Shown: one piece after another, positions 12,735 through 25,645 of the stretch
Position numbering within the stretch: position 1 is the stretch's first letter
How the letters are laid out: every line of letters begins with the position of its first letter
Assembly (NCBI GenBank): GCA_030159075.1
Contig: BROG01000003.1
Location: 3,703,001 to 3,767,000 of the forward strand
Direction of reading: 5' to 3'
Source: Atrina japonica
Lineage: Eukaryota; Mollusca; Bivalvia; Pterioida; Pinnidae
DNA: 64,000 nucleotides
The notes under the pieces: generated by a model
What the model was told of the DNA's origin: nothing
What the model saw: only the letters and a program-made list of their open reading frames with translations
Databases searched by the model: none
Translations under genes and position numbers: made by a program

Positions 12735-12796
<62 letters not shown>
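12734..12796. repeat. (TC)n(CA)n microsatellite
   Basis: CT dinucleotides pass into about 38 bp of CA dinucleotides. Confidence 0.95.
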
Positions 12797-12799
<3 letters not shown>

Positions 12800-14869
12800 T
12801 ATGGCTGTGTTATAAGATACCCTGATGTCATCACTGACCCCCAATATAACCTTTTGATGGAGATCAATGTTTGTGTGGAAGTGTCATCGACTGTGACACT
12901 TTTACGTTGATTTAATGATACTTAGCACACTTCTGTCTTCAAAGTGTCAATATATGCTGTTCAATTTCATAACCAGTAAATTAATACCTCCCTCCAATCA
13001 TAACCCTAATTGTTTTACAGGTAGTGTACTTGCTCTAATATAGATGTCAATGACACAGATGAATTAGTAATAAATTAAATGAGGACCTTAAGTAGAATAT
13101 AAAGTACATAATATTGTTAAACACAGACTTTATTTTTGTACATCATTCGTGTTCTGGTTAAATGCATGCATAAAGCTATAAATAGAACCGAGGAAGTTCT
13201 TTGACATTCGTATAATGAACATGTGTCAATACATGAATGTACTTTTCTAGCCTACTATCCCGTTTTTGTGTCAAAGTTAGTCAGTCAGTGCCCCCTGAAA
13301 GCTCGAAACTGTAATCAATAGCAAGAGCATCATTATCATCACATCTAAATTTCATCCGACATTTAAAACACAAAACATACATGAATCATAAATCTGATGA
13401 ACTTTCAAAAAATCTGCCCACCTATATCTCTGTTTTTAGCAACTGTCCTTTTATCCCGCTCGAATTATGGCAATTGTTTATACACACCAGTTTTTTTTGT
13501 TTTTGTATTGTTTGCCCACGTGTTGTGATGTGTAAATTTCCCCTGCACCTACCAGCATATCAACAGTTTTAAATATAACTATTAATAGTGCGTAGTTATA
13601 TATCAATACATCATATGACCTATATTCTATCTAGGTCACAGATGAATGTTCTCCACATAATCAAAGGATTGAATCTAACTAGAGCAATGACGGCCTACAA
13701 AGTATACAGTACTAAATAAAAAAAAAGATTAAAAAAAATTCCAGTACTTGATTCATTGGTTTTTATAGCTTATATGTCTCAAATCACATTTCCCATATTT
13801 ATATGTTTATATCTTAATAAGGTTTTTCAATCTGGCGACAACAAACCCATCATGTTGTGGTCGATGACTAAAGAAATGGTACATCAGTTATATTACTTCC
13901 AATGCGCCTAATTCACTTAATACGTTATACAAATGCTTCAAGTTGACCGAACTCACCTGAGAGACTTGAGTACACCCCTCTTGGCATGTCAAGTGTGCGT
14001 GTGGTGGTCACATGATGAACAACACAACCACCCAAGTTCTAATCTAAGCTGTTACCATCTTTTGAGGAACATCTGTCAAAATATGTTTAATGGTATATAT
14101 AATATCAGGAGTCCTTGTAACAGCTTGACAGATAAATAGGATACACATTCAGTTTTATTCGTTGATACAACAGGTTTATAGCCAATACTGATTATATTTT
14201 AGTTAAATTTAAAATGTTCAATATAGCTGCAATACATCAATCACTTTAGAGAAATTTACAACATAGAAAGCTGTTGTCCGAGGACAAATCTTCTCTCTAC
14301 TTTCCCCGACTTTGGTGACCGTGGACCCTGTTCACTCTGAAGTTTTCCACAGCTTGATATGGGTTTATTTGGATGGAAAAGCTAATGTTTTTGTTTTTTT
14401 AATTGTTATTATGATTACACTGCGATATATATACCGAGAAAAAATATTCAGGATGTGGGTTCCATTTCAAGGCTTTTAAGATGTCAATGCACTGAATATG
14501 GTTAGAGCTTGTTAAATGACTTAATACACTTGATGTTGCTGCTGAGAAAAAGTAAAAGATCGTTAGCTGAAATAGATTTGTTTAGTGTCCTTCACCTGTC
14601 ATTATTGTTAACATTCCGCTGTGATGTACTTTGTTTTTTTATCAGTTGTAAAAATATCTTTCCTCAAACCTGACTATCAACTTAATTTTTTTTCATTTTT
14701 GTACCAAGTGATATATTAGCTATTTACAAAAATGTACTCACTGAAAATCATTGGAAAAGCAATCATAGGATTAACTTGTTTATTCCAAATACATTTTACA
14801 TCTTTTTACATATGCACTATTGGAAGATTACATCCAAACTGTAAGAACCAAAAATACACTATCAATATG
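12797..14869. other. AT-rich sequence with no recognised gene
   Basis: No open frame, tRNA-like box or transposon terminus was recognised. Short open frames at about 13381-13572 and 13933-14139 look random in composition. Confidence 0.55.
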
Positions 14870-15020
14870 TGTGTATGTGTGTGTGAGAGAGAGTGAGAGA
14901 GAGAGACAGAGAGAGAGAGAGAGCAATGAGAAAAAAAGTAGGAGAGGAATAGAAAGATGAAAGAGAATGAGGGAGAAAGTAAGAAAATAGAAAGGAATTA
15001 AGAGCAAAAGACGTTAAGAA

Positions 15021-15056
<36 letters not shown>
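14870..15056. repeat. Compound GT, GA and GATA microsatellite region
   Basis: A GT run leads into interrupted GA repeats, a purine-rich stretch, and then about eight GATA tetranucleotides at roughly 15023-15054. Confidence 0.93.
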
Positions 15057-15339
15057 AGTACATATACAAACACACCTGTATCTATATTTAACATTCACCT
15101 GTTACCACCAGTTGTAATTAAAATCCCATGAATTATATGCAATAACAACCCCCATTGTCACTATTATTTTAAAATACTTTTGCACAGTCATAGATCATAC
15201 ATATAAATCCATATTCTCCACATGGTGCATAGGTTGGTGCAGTTATTAAAATATCTGATAAATGTGTTAACTTTTAACTCGTAATCAAACACACCTATAA
15301 ATGGTATAATTTGCACCCATATAAAACTTACTGTTAAGC

Positions 15340-16720
15340 TACAAAATCCTATACACTCACATAGCTATTTGAACCCAGCCTGGGTACAATATACTGGAAT
15401 GTATATACTCATAAATAGTTATTTGTATCCATTTATGCCTCAGCCTGGGTACATTATACTATAAACCCACAGATAGTCATTTGTACCCATCTATTCCTAA
15501 TTCTGGGTACATTATACTTAATACCCACACATTAGTTACTGGTATTTGTATTTATCTATTCCTCAGCCAGGGTACATTATACTATATACCCACAGATAGT
15601 TATTTGTACCCATCTATTCCTCAGCCTGGGTACATTATACTATTTACCCACAGATAGTTATTGTACCCATCTATTCCTCAACTTGGGTACCTTATACTAT
15701 ATACCCACAGATATTTATTTGTACCCATTTATTCCTCAGCCCGGGTACATTATACTATATACCCACAGATAGTTATTTGTACCCATTTATTCCCTCAACC
15801 TGTGTATCCATCTATTCCTCAGCCAGGGTACATTATACTATATATCCACAGAGAGTAATTTGTACCCATCTATTTCTCAGCCTGGGTACATTATAATATT
15901 TATCCACAGATAGTTATTGTACCCATCTATTCCTCAACTTGGGTACCTTATACTATATACCCACAGATAGTTATTTGTACCCATCTATTCCTCAGCCTGG
16001 GTACATTATACTATTTACCCACAGATAGTTATTGTACCCATCTATTCCTCAACTTGGGTACCTTATACTATATACCCACAGATAGTTATTTGTACCCATT
16101 TATTCCTCAGCCCGGGTACATTATACTATATACCCACAGATAGTTATTTATACCCATTTATTCCCTCAACCTGTGTATCCATCTATTCCTCAGCCAGGGT
16201 ACATTATACTATATATCCACAGATAGTAATTTGTACCCATCTATTCCTCAGCCTGGGTACATTATACTATTTACCCACAGATAGTTATTGTACCCATCTA
16301 TTCCTCAACTTGGGTACCTTATACTATATACCCACAGATAGTTATTTGTACCCATTTATTCCTCAGCCCGGGTACATTATACTATTTACCCACAGATAGT
16401 TATTTGTACCCATTTATTCCTCAGCATGGTACATTATACTATTTACCCACAGATAGTTATTGTACCCATCTATTCCTCAACTTGGGTACCTTATACTATA
16501 TACACACAGATAGTTATTTGTACTCATCTTTTCCTAAGCCAGGGTACATTATACTATTTATTTGTACCCATCTTTTCCTAAGCCAGGGTACATTATACTA
16601 TTTACCCACAGATATTTATTTGTACCCATTTATTCCTCAGACTGGGTACATTATACTATTTACCCACAGATAGTTATTTGTACCCATTTATGCCTCAGTT
16701 CAATGTGAAATAATGCACCT
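15340..16720. repeat. 58-bp minisatellite with 371-bp higher-order repeat, about 23 units
   Basis: The 57-58 bp unit contains TACCCATCTATTCCTCAGCC, then GGGTACATTATACTAT and ACCCACAGATAGTTATT. A distinctive sequence of variants recurs: an AACTTGGGTACCTTA unit, an AGCCCGGGTACA unit, then a truncated unit with CTGTGTATCCATC. The truncated variant occurs at about 15800 and again 371 bp later. This shows a block of several units duplicated together. Open frames of 65-89 codons across the array are repeat translation. Confidence 0.95.
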
Positions 16721-17109
16721 AAAAGTAATTATTTATACCAATTTACACCTGGCTATCCATTTATACCTAGGCTAACTACAAAGTGTTTATTGGGTAATTA
16801 TCCTATTTATTAAGTATATGTATATTTATTTGAGGAAAGATATATCAGTGATTGAAATAGATACGGATGTTTCATTTGACTATTTCAAATATGTCACAAT
16901 AGCAGCACATGCTCCATGGTCATGTTAAGGACATTATCTATCATCATTAGTTTCTTGCTCAAATGGTCACTGGACAGAAATGCACATCTTTACAGGATAT
17001 TGATCTGCTGTCATTGAAACGTGGAAAATGAAACAGGTAACTATTTTCTTGATAGAATTAAGAACACTGAATAAGAATTCTCTGGTTAATCTACTTTGTT
17101 GAGAAGATT
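16721..17109. other. AT-rich sequence with no recognised gene
   Basis: The first bases hold very diverged traces of the preceding array (ATTTATACCAATTTACACC and similar). The rest is unremarkable. Confidence 0.55.
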
Positions 17110-17345
17110 CATACTTTCTCTCTTAATTTTTACTGACATCTGATCTAAAGTGGTGGCACAGATGCCACTGATTTAAAATGGTGGCACTATCCAGTGATCT
17201 ATTTTTGTAGCATTTTAAAATGATTTGACTAGTGATCTAATGGGGTGGCATTCAAAATACCATTTGAGACACTGACCACTGATTTAATGTGCTTTGGAGA
17301 CAATGACAAGTGATCTAAAAATATTATTTGAGACACTGAACACTC
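17110..17345. repeat. Degenerate tandem repeat, GTGATCTAA...GTGGCA words
   Basis: Motifs resembling GTGATCTAAAGTGGTGGCA and TTTGAGACACTGA recur five or six times at irregular spacing. This looks like an old, decayed minisatellite. Confidence 0.6.
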
Positions 17346-18859
17346 AAGAAGGGCACTAAACAAACTGAAAGACAAATGTGTTTGTGTTCCTCCAAGGACC
17401 ATAAAGTGCTCACCTGGAAAAAAATTATATATTGCACACTATAGTTTCTAAGTGGTGTACCGATGCACTTGACTGATATGTCTTGATGATAACTTTTGTC
17501 ATGTACAGACTATAGTTTCTGAAAGTCTATTAAACATTTGTAGACAATACCCCGCAGTGAACGCAAAAAAAAAGGATCAGTTTAGAATCTTGGTCAGATT
17601 GTTCAAAGTGGGAAAATTCCTCTAAGGGATCACATGAGGATTTCCTGCGAAAGTTTGCAGAAATGAGCTGGAAAAGTGTAAAATTTAATTCATTCATCTT
17701 TCAATTACGAAACTAAAGTCAATTCTTCCATATTTTTCTTTTAGTTCAGCATATTGACATTTTATCTGAACATTTTAAGATAAAATAAAGTTGTTAAGGT
17801 AACCAGACTAAACAAGCATAACACCTTATCTAATGGCAGAAATTCAACCTGTTGACAAATGCAATCCTTATTGGGCATTAAACAATTTAGAAGGAACAGA
17901 CTTTCAAAATACAGCCAAAATTTAATATCAACGATATTTCCACATAACCTAACATAATCCTAAGTGCCAGAGTTTTCTTTTCTGATACATTTCAAATCTG
18001 TAATTTTATATTTTACACGTGTTCTCAATCCACGGTACATGTGTTACTAATACATTTCACATGTTTTATCAATGCGCTTCACATTTGTAAATCTAGTCAC
18101 AATCACCATAAATCACCATATCAAATGTACTGGCAATTGATTCCTATCAGTTGAATATAATCTGCTGAGAACAGAATAAGGTCCATTTCAAAAGATTTTA
18201 TCTTTTCCTTCATTTGAATTCTATTTTGCAGGAGGAAATCTACAACTGAAATAGATTTCATCTCCATAGACATCATGATACAAGTTCTATTTTAGTTAGG
18301 AGGACTGGGCATTCAACCTCTGAAAAGTAAATGAACCATCAAATGTTGGATGGACACACAATTTCTTTTCACTTGATAAAATAAATATACCTTGTACTTT
18401 AAGCAGCAATCTACGTGTGTGTTTTGATATGTGATAACTATCATCAATTTACCTATAATGTAAGATTTTCATTATTTGCTAATTATAGCTACATGTACTT
18501 ACAATGTACAGTTGTGTATAGGTGTACTAAAATAAAGTGGCACACCCGGCTTCTGTCAGATACCAAAACAATACTGTCTTTTTTCCCCCAAAATAGAGCT
18601 GCACAGGTAAAACTGGCTCTGATTACACATTGCTGTAACTCTTAACATTTTTGTACCGACAAGTAGACTGTCACCCCTGTTAGAGTTACCAGTATCTAAT
18701 TTAAAATGGTTGTGTTTGTCAACATGTGCCAATTAATCTTGGTAGACCTATACTTACAGTTTCAATGTTTCTGAAGAATTTTAATTTTTTTAGTACATGT
18801 ACTTGAAAATGTTTGACTTCTTAAATCTAACAGTACAATGTAGTATTAATCCTCTTGTA
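17346..18859. other. AT-rich sequence with no recognised gene
   Basis: No gene, tRNA-like box, long inverted repeat or array was seen. Confidence 0.55.
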
Positions 18860-19935
18860 TGGTCTTGTTGGACATGATGGTAACAACAGATGCCCTCCAT
18901 GTCTCTATAGTATCGACTTTCCTATACGATTTTGTCATGTGATAACCAAGCTCATCATTGATGTTTCCAAAGCGTCAAAAACTCTCCCTACGATTTTGTT
19001 ATGTGATAATTATAGACGTTGTTAATGTACGTAAAACCACCAACCTGTCTGTATGACTTCCATTACTTGATATCTAGAGATATTGACAGTCTATCTATAA
19101 TATAAACCTAGCTGTATGACTTCCATTACTTGATATCTAGAGATAATGACAGTCTATTTATAATATAAACCTAGCTGTATGACTTCCATTACTTGATATC
19201 TAGAGATAATGACAGTCTATCTATAATATCAACCTAGCTGTATGACTTCCATTACTTGATATCTAGAGATAATGACAGTCTATCTATAATATCAAAAACT
19301 GTATGACTTCCATCACTTGACAACTATAGATACCACTAATCTACATGTACCTATGGTACTAAGTTCCCTGTATAATGCCTTTATCTGATAATTCCGATAC
19401 CTACAATATGACTATGGTACTAAACGCCCTGTATAATGCCTTTATTTGATAACTCCGATACCTACAATATGCCTATGGTACTAAGCTCCCTGTATAATGC
19501 CTTTATTTGATAACTCCGATACCTACAATATGACTATGGTACTAAGCGCCCTGTATAATGCCTTTATCTGATAACTCCGATACCTACAATGTACCTATGG
19601 TACTGAGCTCCCTATATAATGCCTTTATTTGATAACTCCGATACCTACAATGTACCTATGGTACTGAGCTCCCTGTATAATGCCTTTATCTGATAACTCA
19701 TATACCGACAATCTACCCAAGGTACTAACCTCTGTGTATGATGCCTTTATTTGATAACTCGGATACCGACAACCTATCTATCGTATCAACCTTACTGTAC
19801 TATTCCCATTACTTGATACCTACAGATACCAAAATATACCTTTAGTATTAAGCTCCCTGTATGACACCTGTGTTTAATACTATAAATCCAGATGCTGTAC
19901 TTACAGTATCACTCCCTCTGTATGTCAGACTAAGT
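18860..19935. repeat. About 62-bp minisatellite array in two subtypes
   Basis: The left part (about 19040-19320) has a 63-bp unit with CTGTATGACTTCCATTACTT, then GATATCTAGAGATAATGACA. The right part (about 19340-19740) has a 61-bp unit with CCCTGTATAATGCCTTTATT, then TGATAACTCCGATACCTACA. The two are alignable (CTGTATRA...CCTTTA/CCATTACTTGAT), so they share an ancestor. Diverged copies extend to both sides, at about 18890-19040 and 19740-19930. The array thus runs from highly similar copies in the core to degenerate edges. Confidence 0.92.
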
Positions 19936-20783
<848 letters not shown>

Positions 20784-20786
<3 letters not shown>

Positions 20787-22878
20787 CTGATCTTTGTTTC
20801 ATAAATTAATGAACAAATAATCTGATTGTCGTCTTCTGTTCGATAAAAAACCATGACAGGTTGAGGTATGAATTTTCAATTATCTTCGTCATTTAATGAA
20901 TTACAAAAATTTGTAATTAATTAAATGACATTCTTACATGTACATTAAGCTGAGAATTCATTTGTTTATATAGATATCATTTTGACAACTGAAGATCTAT
21001 GTTGACCCCTTGATTCTCACAAATGTCTGTCATTATATATACCATGTACCGGTAGGTCATTTTCTCACAGTCAATCCTCTGATTACAGTGTAGAAGACTA
21101 AAATAAAAACACAGATATTACGTAACAAGTGAAGACGACATGAATTCTCCATTAGTTTTGTATTTATCTATATAGCTCTGTATTATGTCAAAGGTTCGGC
21201 TATGTACATCTCTGTACACCTTGTATAACTACAGGCATCGCAGTAGTATCATCCAACTGGTGCTGTACATCTACGTGGAAATCGGCAGGTAAAATACATC
21301 TAACAAAATACTAAGAAAAGGCATAATGAATATTGATTAACTATAAACTATGACAAATCTCTATCATAGACACCTCCTTCCTGGATAGGTACAGCGTGTT
21401 AACAAGGTATAAGTTATGACTTGTACGTGTCTATATCATTATGGGTCATCTGATACTGTCCACCGAGCATAAATACACTGCAGTAACGATAAAAACCTGA
21501 CAGGTAAGACAGTGTGTAAAGTTCATCATCGTTTATATCATATTTTTGTAAGGACACAGAGACAGACACGATGGTGAACTTGTGGAGAACACAAGTCTTG
21601 TAATTAGTATCTTCATATGTACATTAAAGTTATAATTACCGCCATACGTCATCAGGCTCGTAGATATGAAAGATGGATGTTATCAAATAAAGAATGATAA
21701 AATATTAACAAATTTCCTCCCCTTTTTACTGATTATATAGTCACAAAATGTCACGTAAATAGACAGTCGGCTACCACATAAGTATCTAGCCTGTCACTGA
21801 AGAATTGGTTTACATATGTGTAAGTATACATTTCATGTCCTAACTGAAACATGAAATAGTTTCTGTGCCACAACTAAAAAATATGATGGGAAAATTTTCA
21901 TGGAGCTCTTAGTACCATGATTTATAACTGGCAATAAAATAACAATGATTAACTCTGTAAGGCACATGTGCACAACACAGCCCCCCCCCCCCCCCCCCCC
22001 CCCACCATCTACATACACTTGCACTCACAGACACACCCATCCTTAAATACATTTGCACACAAAAATAATCAAAGTTACACATAGGTCTCTCTCCCATTGA
22101 CATTAGTTAATTTTTTTTTCTTAACATGTATGCCAATATTCTGATTTAAGTTGGTATGTATCTGAAAACTTGATCAATAATACAAATGAATGGGTAATAT
22201 TCAAGCTATCAGTCTTGCCATTACTTCTTTCTTATTTCTGGTACGGTATTCATGTACATCCAATTTATCTTGAACTTAATGTACAATGATTGCTCCTAAG
22301 GCAAATAGGGGGAGCACTTATTATTTTAGCAAAAGGATGTGGGTTTGAGCCTGTGACCTGGTCATATCTCAAAGTTTGAATTTGGTAACAGGTTGCAGCA
22401 AACCCTTAAACAAAATATTTAATTTGGATCAGGCTCAAGTCTTCTGGCAAATCCAAAAAACCCAAATGTATTAACAGTAAACTTGAAGCTAATAAAAATG
22501 TCTTAATTTTCGAATGTTACCTAATCTAGAGATAATGATAATTAGATATGTACGAAACCTGGGTGTAATATGAAAGTATATGTATATATATATATATAAG
22601 GTGTAACCTCACTGTGGAGACGACCTCACATTTAAGACCACAAATATTTAGTCGCTTGAAAATTTCCTAATAAATATTCAATAAGATCATCATACCCCCC
22701 CCCTAAAGAGACACCTCAAAATCAGACCACTTTTAGTCAGTACCAAATATATCAAATCATATTCATTTAGAGATAAATTCTATACAACATTAAAACCTTT
22801 ACTATTCAACACCAGTTGTCAGAAATCAACACAGCTCTGGTGGCAGCATTATATAGATAAGATATTGAACATTTGACT
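20784..22878. other. AT-rich sequence with no recognised gene; poly-C and TA tracts; possible MITE debris
   Basis: A 24-base poly-C lies at about 21980-22003 and a short TA run at about 22580-22598. At about 22600-22740, words such as GAGACGACCTCAC, TTAAGACCAC and AGAGACACCTCAAAATCAGA resemble decayed ends of the CAGT...ACTG MITE group, but no clean terminus remains. No gene was found. Confidence 0.5.
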
Positions 22879-22986
22879 AAGAAGTAGGTCAAATGGTGTT
22901 ATCTAGGTCACAAGTGTAAAGTCATGGAACCACCTGAAAGGGGTGATCATATGGATTTCAGATGTGAAATATTGAAGCTCTATTAA
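22879..22986. repeat. Interspersed repeat, left part, interrupted by piggyBac
   Basis: Aligns with 28879-29010, sharing AAAGTCATGGAACCA, ACTGAAA/CCTGAAAG, GTGATCAT, ATGTGAAATA and AAGCTCTA. The similarity breaks off exactly at TTAA (22983-22986), where the piggyBac element begins. It appears to resume after the second TTAA at 25642 (GTACATTTCAAA versus TATATTTCAATA in the uninterrupted copy). The repeat is therefore older than the insertion. Family not named. Confidence 0.75.
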
Positions 22987-22998
22987 CCCTTTCGGTGC
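22987..22998 (+). repeat. piggyBac left terminal inverted repeat
   Basis: CCCTTTCGGTGC, preceded by TTAA. It matches the other end perfectly over 12 bases; similarity continues to 13 of 14 (TG versus GG at bases 13-14). Confidence 0.95.
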
Positions 22999-23175
22999 TG
23001 AGCCAAAAATTGCTCCATTACATGCCTGTGCTAAGGAAATTCATGCAAATTATCAATAATGTGGTAACAATTTTCAAGGACAAATTAAGAAGGGAAGGAG
23101 TGGTTGTAGGTCATTGGGGTCAATGAAGAACTTGTTAGATATAGAAAATACTTTCTAGTGAGCATATTTTTTAAA

Positions 23176-23220
23176 TATGCAAATTAGCTAATTAGTATGC
23201 AAATTAGCTAATTAGTATGC
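23176..23220. repeat. 20-bp tandem duplication with octamer-like words inside the piggyBac left end
   Basis: Units of TATGCAAATTAGCTAATTAG repeat 2.25 times. Each unit holds ATGCAAAT, the octamer recognised by POU-domain proteins, and TAATTAG, a homeodomain-type core. Another ATGCAAAT lies at 23043-23050. The motif matches are seen in the sequence. Any binding is speculation, and such AT-rich words arise easily by chance. Confidence 0.8.
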
Positions 23221-23531
23221 GAAAACCCATAAAATTGTTCTCAGAGCTGAAATAAAGCATGTATGATATATCATTTTGTGTTTACAAAAGAATTACAATA
23301 CTCACCCATTATTCTGAGACATCTTTATTCTCTCCTTTATATTTTTTTAGGCTTTCATAAAGCTTCTGAACTTGTAAGAAGTAAATGAGTGTTTCAAAAG
23401 ACCCGCCAATTTTCAACCAGATTAGAGCAAACACAATTGTAACTATTAACTGTAACAGTAAAGTGTCTATGCCTTATGTCTTTCTGAATAAAACTATAAC
23501 ATATTTACAATGTTTCAGTTTGGTTTTAGTC

Positions 23532-23537
23532 TTTATT
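23532..23537 (-). terminator. Candidate polyadenylation signal for the transposase
   Basis: AATAAA on the minus strand, about 18 bases past the transposase stop codon (23556-23558). The spacing suits a compact transposon transcript. AATAAA is common in AT-rich DNA, so this is plausible rather than proven. Confidence 0.5.
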
Positions 23538-23555
23538 ATATTGAACTTTGTGTAT

Positions 23556-25377
23556 TTATGGCGTGTGTGGGTACCGCTTGAAACAGAAGACTGGACACAT
23601 GGGCTGGTCACAATTTTCACAAAAGTATTGTGTCTGATGACGTTCCTTTGCATTTCGATCAGAGCACACAACACAATCTGGCCTATATTTTTTGTCGTCA
23701 TTACATTGAAAGAAAATGTCTTTCAACAAGACGGCGTTTCCGTTGCACTTCAACATTCTGCCTGGTAACTTGTAGAATTCGAAGCCGCGGTGGTATGAGC
23801 CCGTCAATGACTTTGTGTCGAAATAAGATTTGATCAATGGTATCCTCCGGGTGACACAGATTGTATACTATGCTACCATTTACTAATGCAGTTTCTCTTA
23901 TGAAGTTGAATATCACCTGATACCACTTCTGGCATTTATGTGGATAACAGTAATATGATGAGAGCTGATCAAACTTATCCACCCCTCCCATATATCGGTT
24001 ATAATCATCAACAAGAGCTGGCTTCTTTACTGTACGCTTTCCGACATCATGTTTTTTGGAACGAATTTCCTTGTCAACAAGGTCATTACCATGGAGTGTT
24101 GAAATACAGTTCACACGAGAAGTATCTTGCCATGTTGTGAAAGTTAACCCGTCACAATGAAAGAACACTGGAAGATCTCCCTGCTTCAGTTTCATTTGTT
24201 GCTTGCTGATGCCCTTAGGGAGGCCTTTTCTGTTCACACGTACGGTACCACAAGCACCAAATCCTTTACTTTTCAATGCCAGATACAGGTTTGGAGAGGA
24301 GAAAAAGTTGTCCATAAAAAACTTTCAGTCCATTGTTTTCAAGTCCATCTAATAGTGTGGACACAACATGCCCCCCCTAGAGTTTGTTCTCGGTCACGGT
24401 CATCTGCCTCTGCCTTTCCTGTGTATACTTTCCATCTTAGATTATATCCAGTTATAGAATCACATAATGCCCAAATTTTTATACCCCACTTGCATGGCTT
24501 ATTAGGTATATACTGTTTGAAGCTAAGACGGCCCTTGAAACGTTTCATTATTTCATCTACAGAAACCATTTGATTCGGTTCATAACATTCGAGGTAGGTG
24601 TCTTTTACGGTATCGAGGACTCTACGTAATTTGTATAGAGGATCATATCCAATGTTGCCTTTCGCGGGCTGTTGAGAATTGTCACTGAAGTGTAGAAATG
24701 TTCTTATTAGTAAATATTTGTCTCTTGACATGACATGGCTGTACGCTGGTGCGTGCGTAAGCCAATACTTCTCCCAGTAGGATTTCAAATTGTTTTTTGT
24801 TGCAAGTCCCATGCTGATCTCCAAGGCAACAAATATTTTGATTTCATCTTCAGTTACTTCATTCCATTTTCTAAGTCTAGAAAATGGGGGCAATTCATCA
24901 CTGAGTGGAGTATCAAAGTATTGCAATGCATAACGGTTGGTCTCATCAGCCATAATAGTGAAAATTTCAGGGGGGGAAAAACCGACAAAATAATTCGAAG
25001 GCGTCATCATTTTGTACATGAGGTTTTGGCCCTGGTGTTTTCTTGTAAGTAGGGTTATAATTTGAATGTATCTTTTCATTTGGGTCCAACTTTCTCCAAT
25101 CTAAAGAATTATCTATGTCATCGTTGTTTATTTGGGTATTTTGTCTTACAACATTTTGCCGAGGGGGCGTGTCATCACAATTCTGAGTATTTACATCATT
25201 TGCAGCATGTCGTCCTAATTGTGGCTGTATATTATTATTTTCATATTCCATTTCACTTTCAGACTCTTCAGAATCGTCAGACTCCCCTCCAGAAATATAC
25301 TCTGCTTCTGAATCACTATCAGCAAATATTTCCTCTAAAATAGATTCGGCAGTCCTTACCTCACGTTTCGAAGCCAT
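23556..25377 (-). pseudogene. piggyBac transposase, four single-base frameshifts
   Basis: DDE/D transposase of the piggyBac family (DDE_Tnp_1_7 type), about 600 codons in total, close to the 594 residues of the Trichoplusia ni enzyme. The start chosen is the ATG at 25377 (MASKREVRT...). An in-frame upstream ATG at 25428 would add 17 hydrophobic residues. An acidic N-terminal region (Glu/Asp/Ser-rich) is followed by the catalytic core. Three aspartates are visible: SVDEIMKRF (Asp codon 24555-24557), MDNFFSS (24310-24312) and GGVDKFDQ (23977-23979). A Cys-rich tail (CVVC, CENC, CFKRY) matches the family's C-terminal zinc-binding domain. The frame changes at about 24970 (seven G on plus), 24371 (seven C), 24316-24321 (six A) and 23713-23716 (four A). 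Each behaves as one extra base. This is either an inactive copy or a real gene disrupted by homopolymer sequencing errors. The last is the least certain, as the run is short. Confidence 0.93.
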
Positions 25378-25562
25378 TGCAAAAATTTCCAAAAACGTCT
25401 GGCCTTTAAAAAACTTGAAAAAACTCAATTTTTGTGCATAGAAACACCGTGTGTTTTTCCGCTAAATCAAAAGCGGAAGTGTTCATCTACCACTGAGACA
25501 CCTAGTGAACAATGGGAGGTAACTCTTATTAGAGCTAGCAAGTTATTTTCGGAGAAGGTGTG

Positions 25563-25625
25563 AAGTCGCAAAAATGCGACTTACCGCACGTAATGAAGAA
25601 AGAAATTTGTCGCAAATTTGCGACA
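25563..25625. promoter_or_regulatory. Subterminal palindromes of the piggyBac right end
   Basis: Two inverted repeats share the core TGCGAC. The first is AAGTCGCA, a four-base loop, then TGCGACTT (25563-25582). The second is the perfect 18-base palindrome TGTCGCAAATTTGCGACA (25608-25625). Both are followed by the direct words TACCGCAC. piggyBac ends are known to need internal repeats for transposase recognition, so a binding role is a reasonable inference. The left end lacks these motifs. Confidence 0.7.
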
Positions 25626-25629
25626 TACC

Positions 25630-25641
25630 GCACCGAAAGGG
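25630..25641 (-). repeat. piggyBac right terminal inverted repeat
   Basis: GCACCGAAAGGG on the plus strand, followed directly by TTAA. It is the exact reverse complement of the left terminus. Confidence 0.95.
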
Positions 25642-25645
25642 TTAA

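Larger units (their letters stand above)
22987..25641 (-). mobile_element. Complete piggyBac DNA transposon (2,655 bp) with TTAA target duplication
   Basis: Both ends begin CCCTTTCGGTGC (22987-22998, and in reverse complement 25630-25641). TTAA lies immediately outside each end (22983-22986 and 25642-25645), the hallmark of piggyBac integration. The only gene is the minus-strand transposase described separately. The right end carries two subterminal palindromes built on TGCGAC. The left end instead has a 20-bp tandem duplication (23176-23220) with repeated ATGCAAAT words. piggyBac moves by hairpin-intermediate cut-and-paste with precise excision. The ends and target duplication look fully preserved, so this copy could probably still be mobilised if a matching transposase is expressed. 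That last point is inference. Confidence 0.96.

Noticed and set aside
24157..25343. Plus-strand frames of 93-138 codons inside the piggyBac element
   Set aside because: Antisense shadows of the transposase; no family resemblance of their own.
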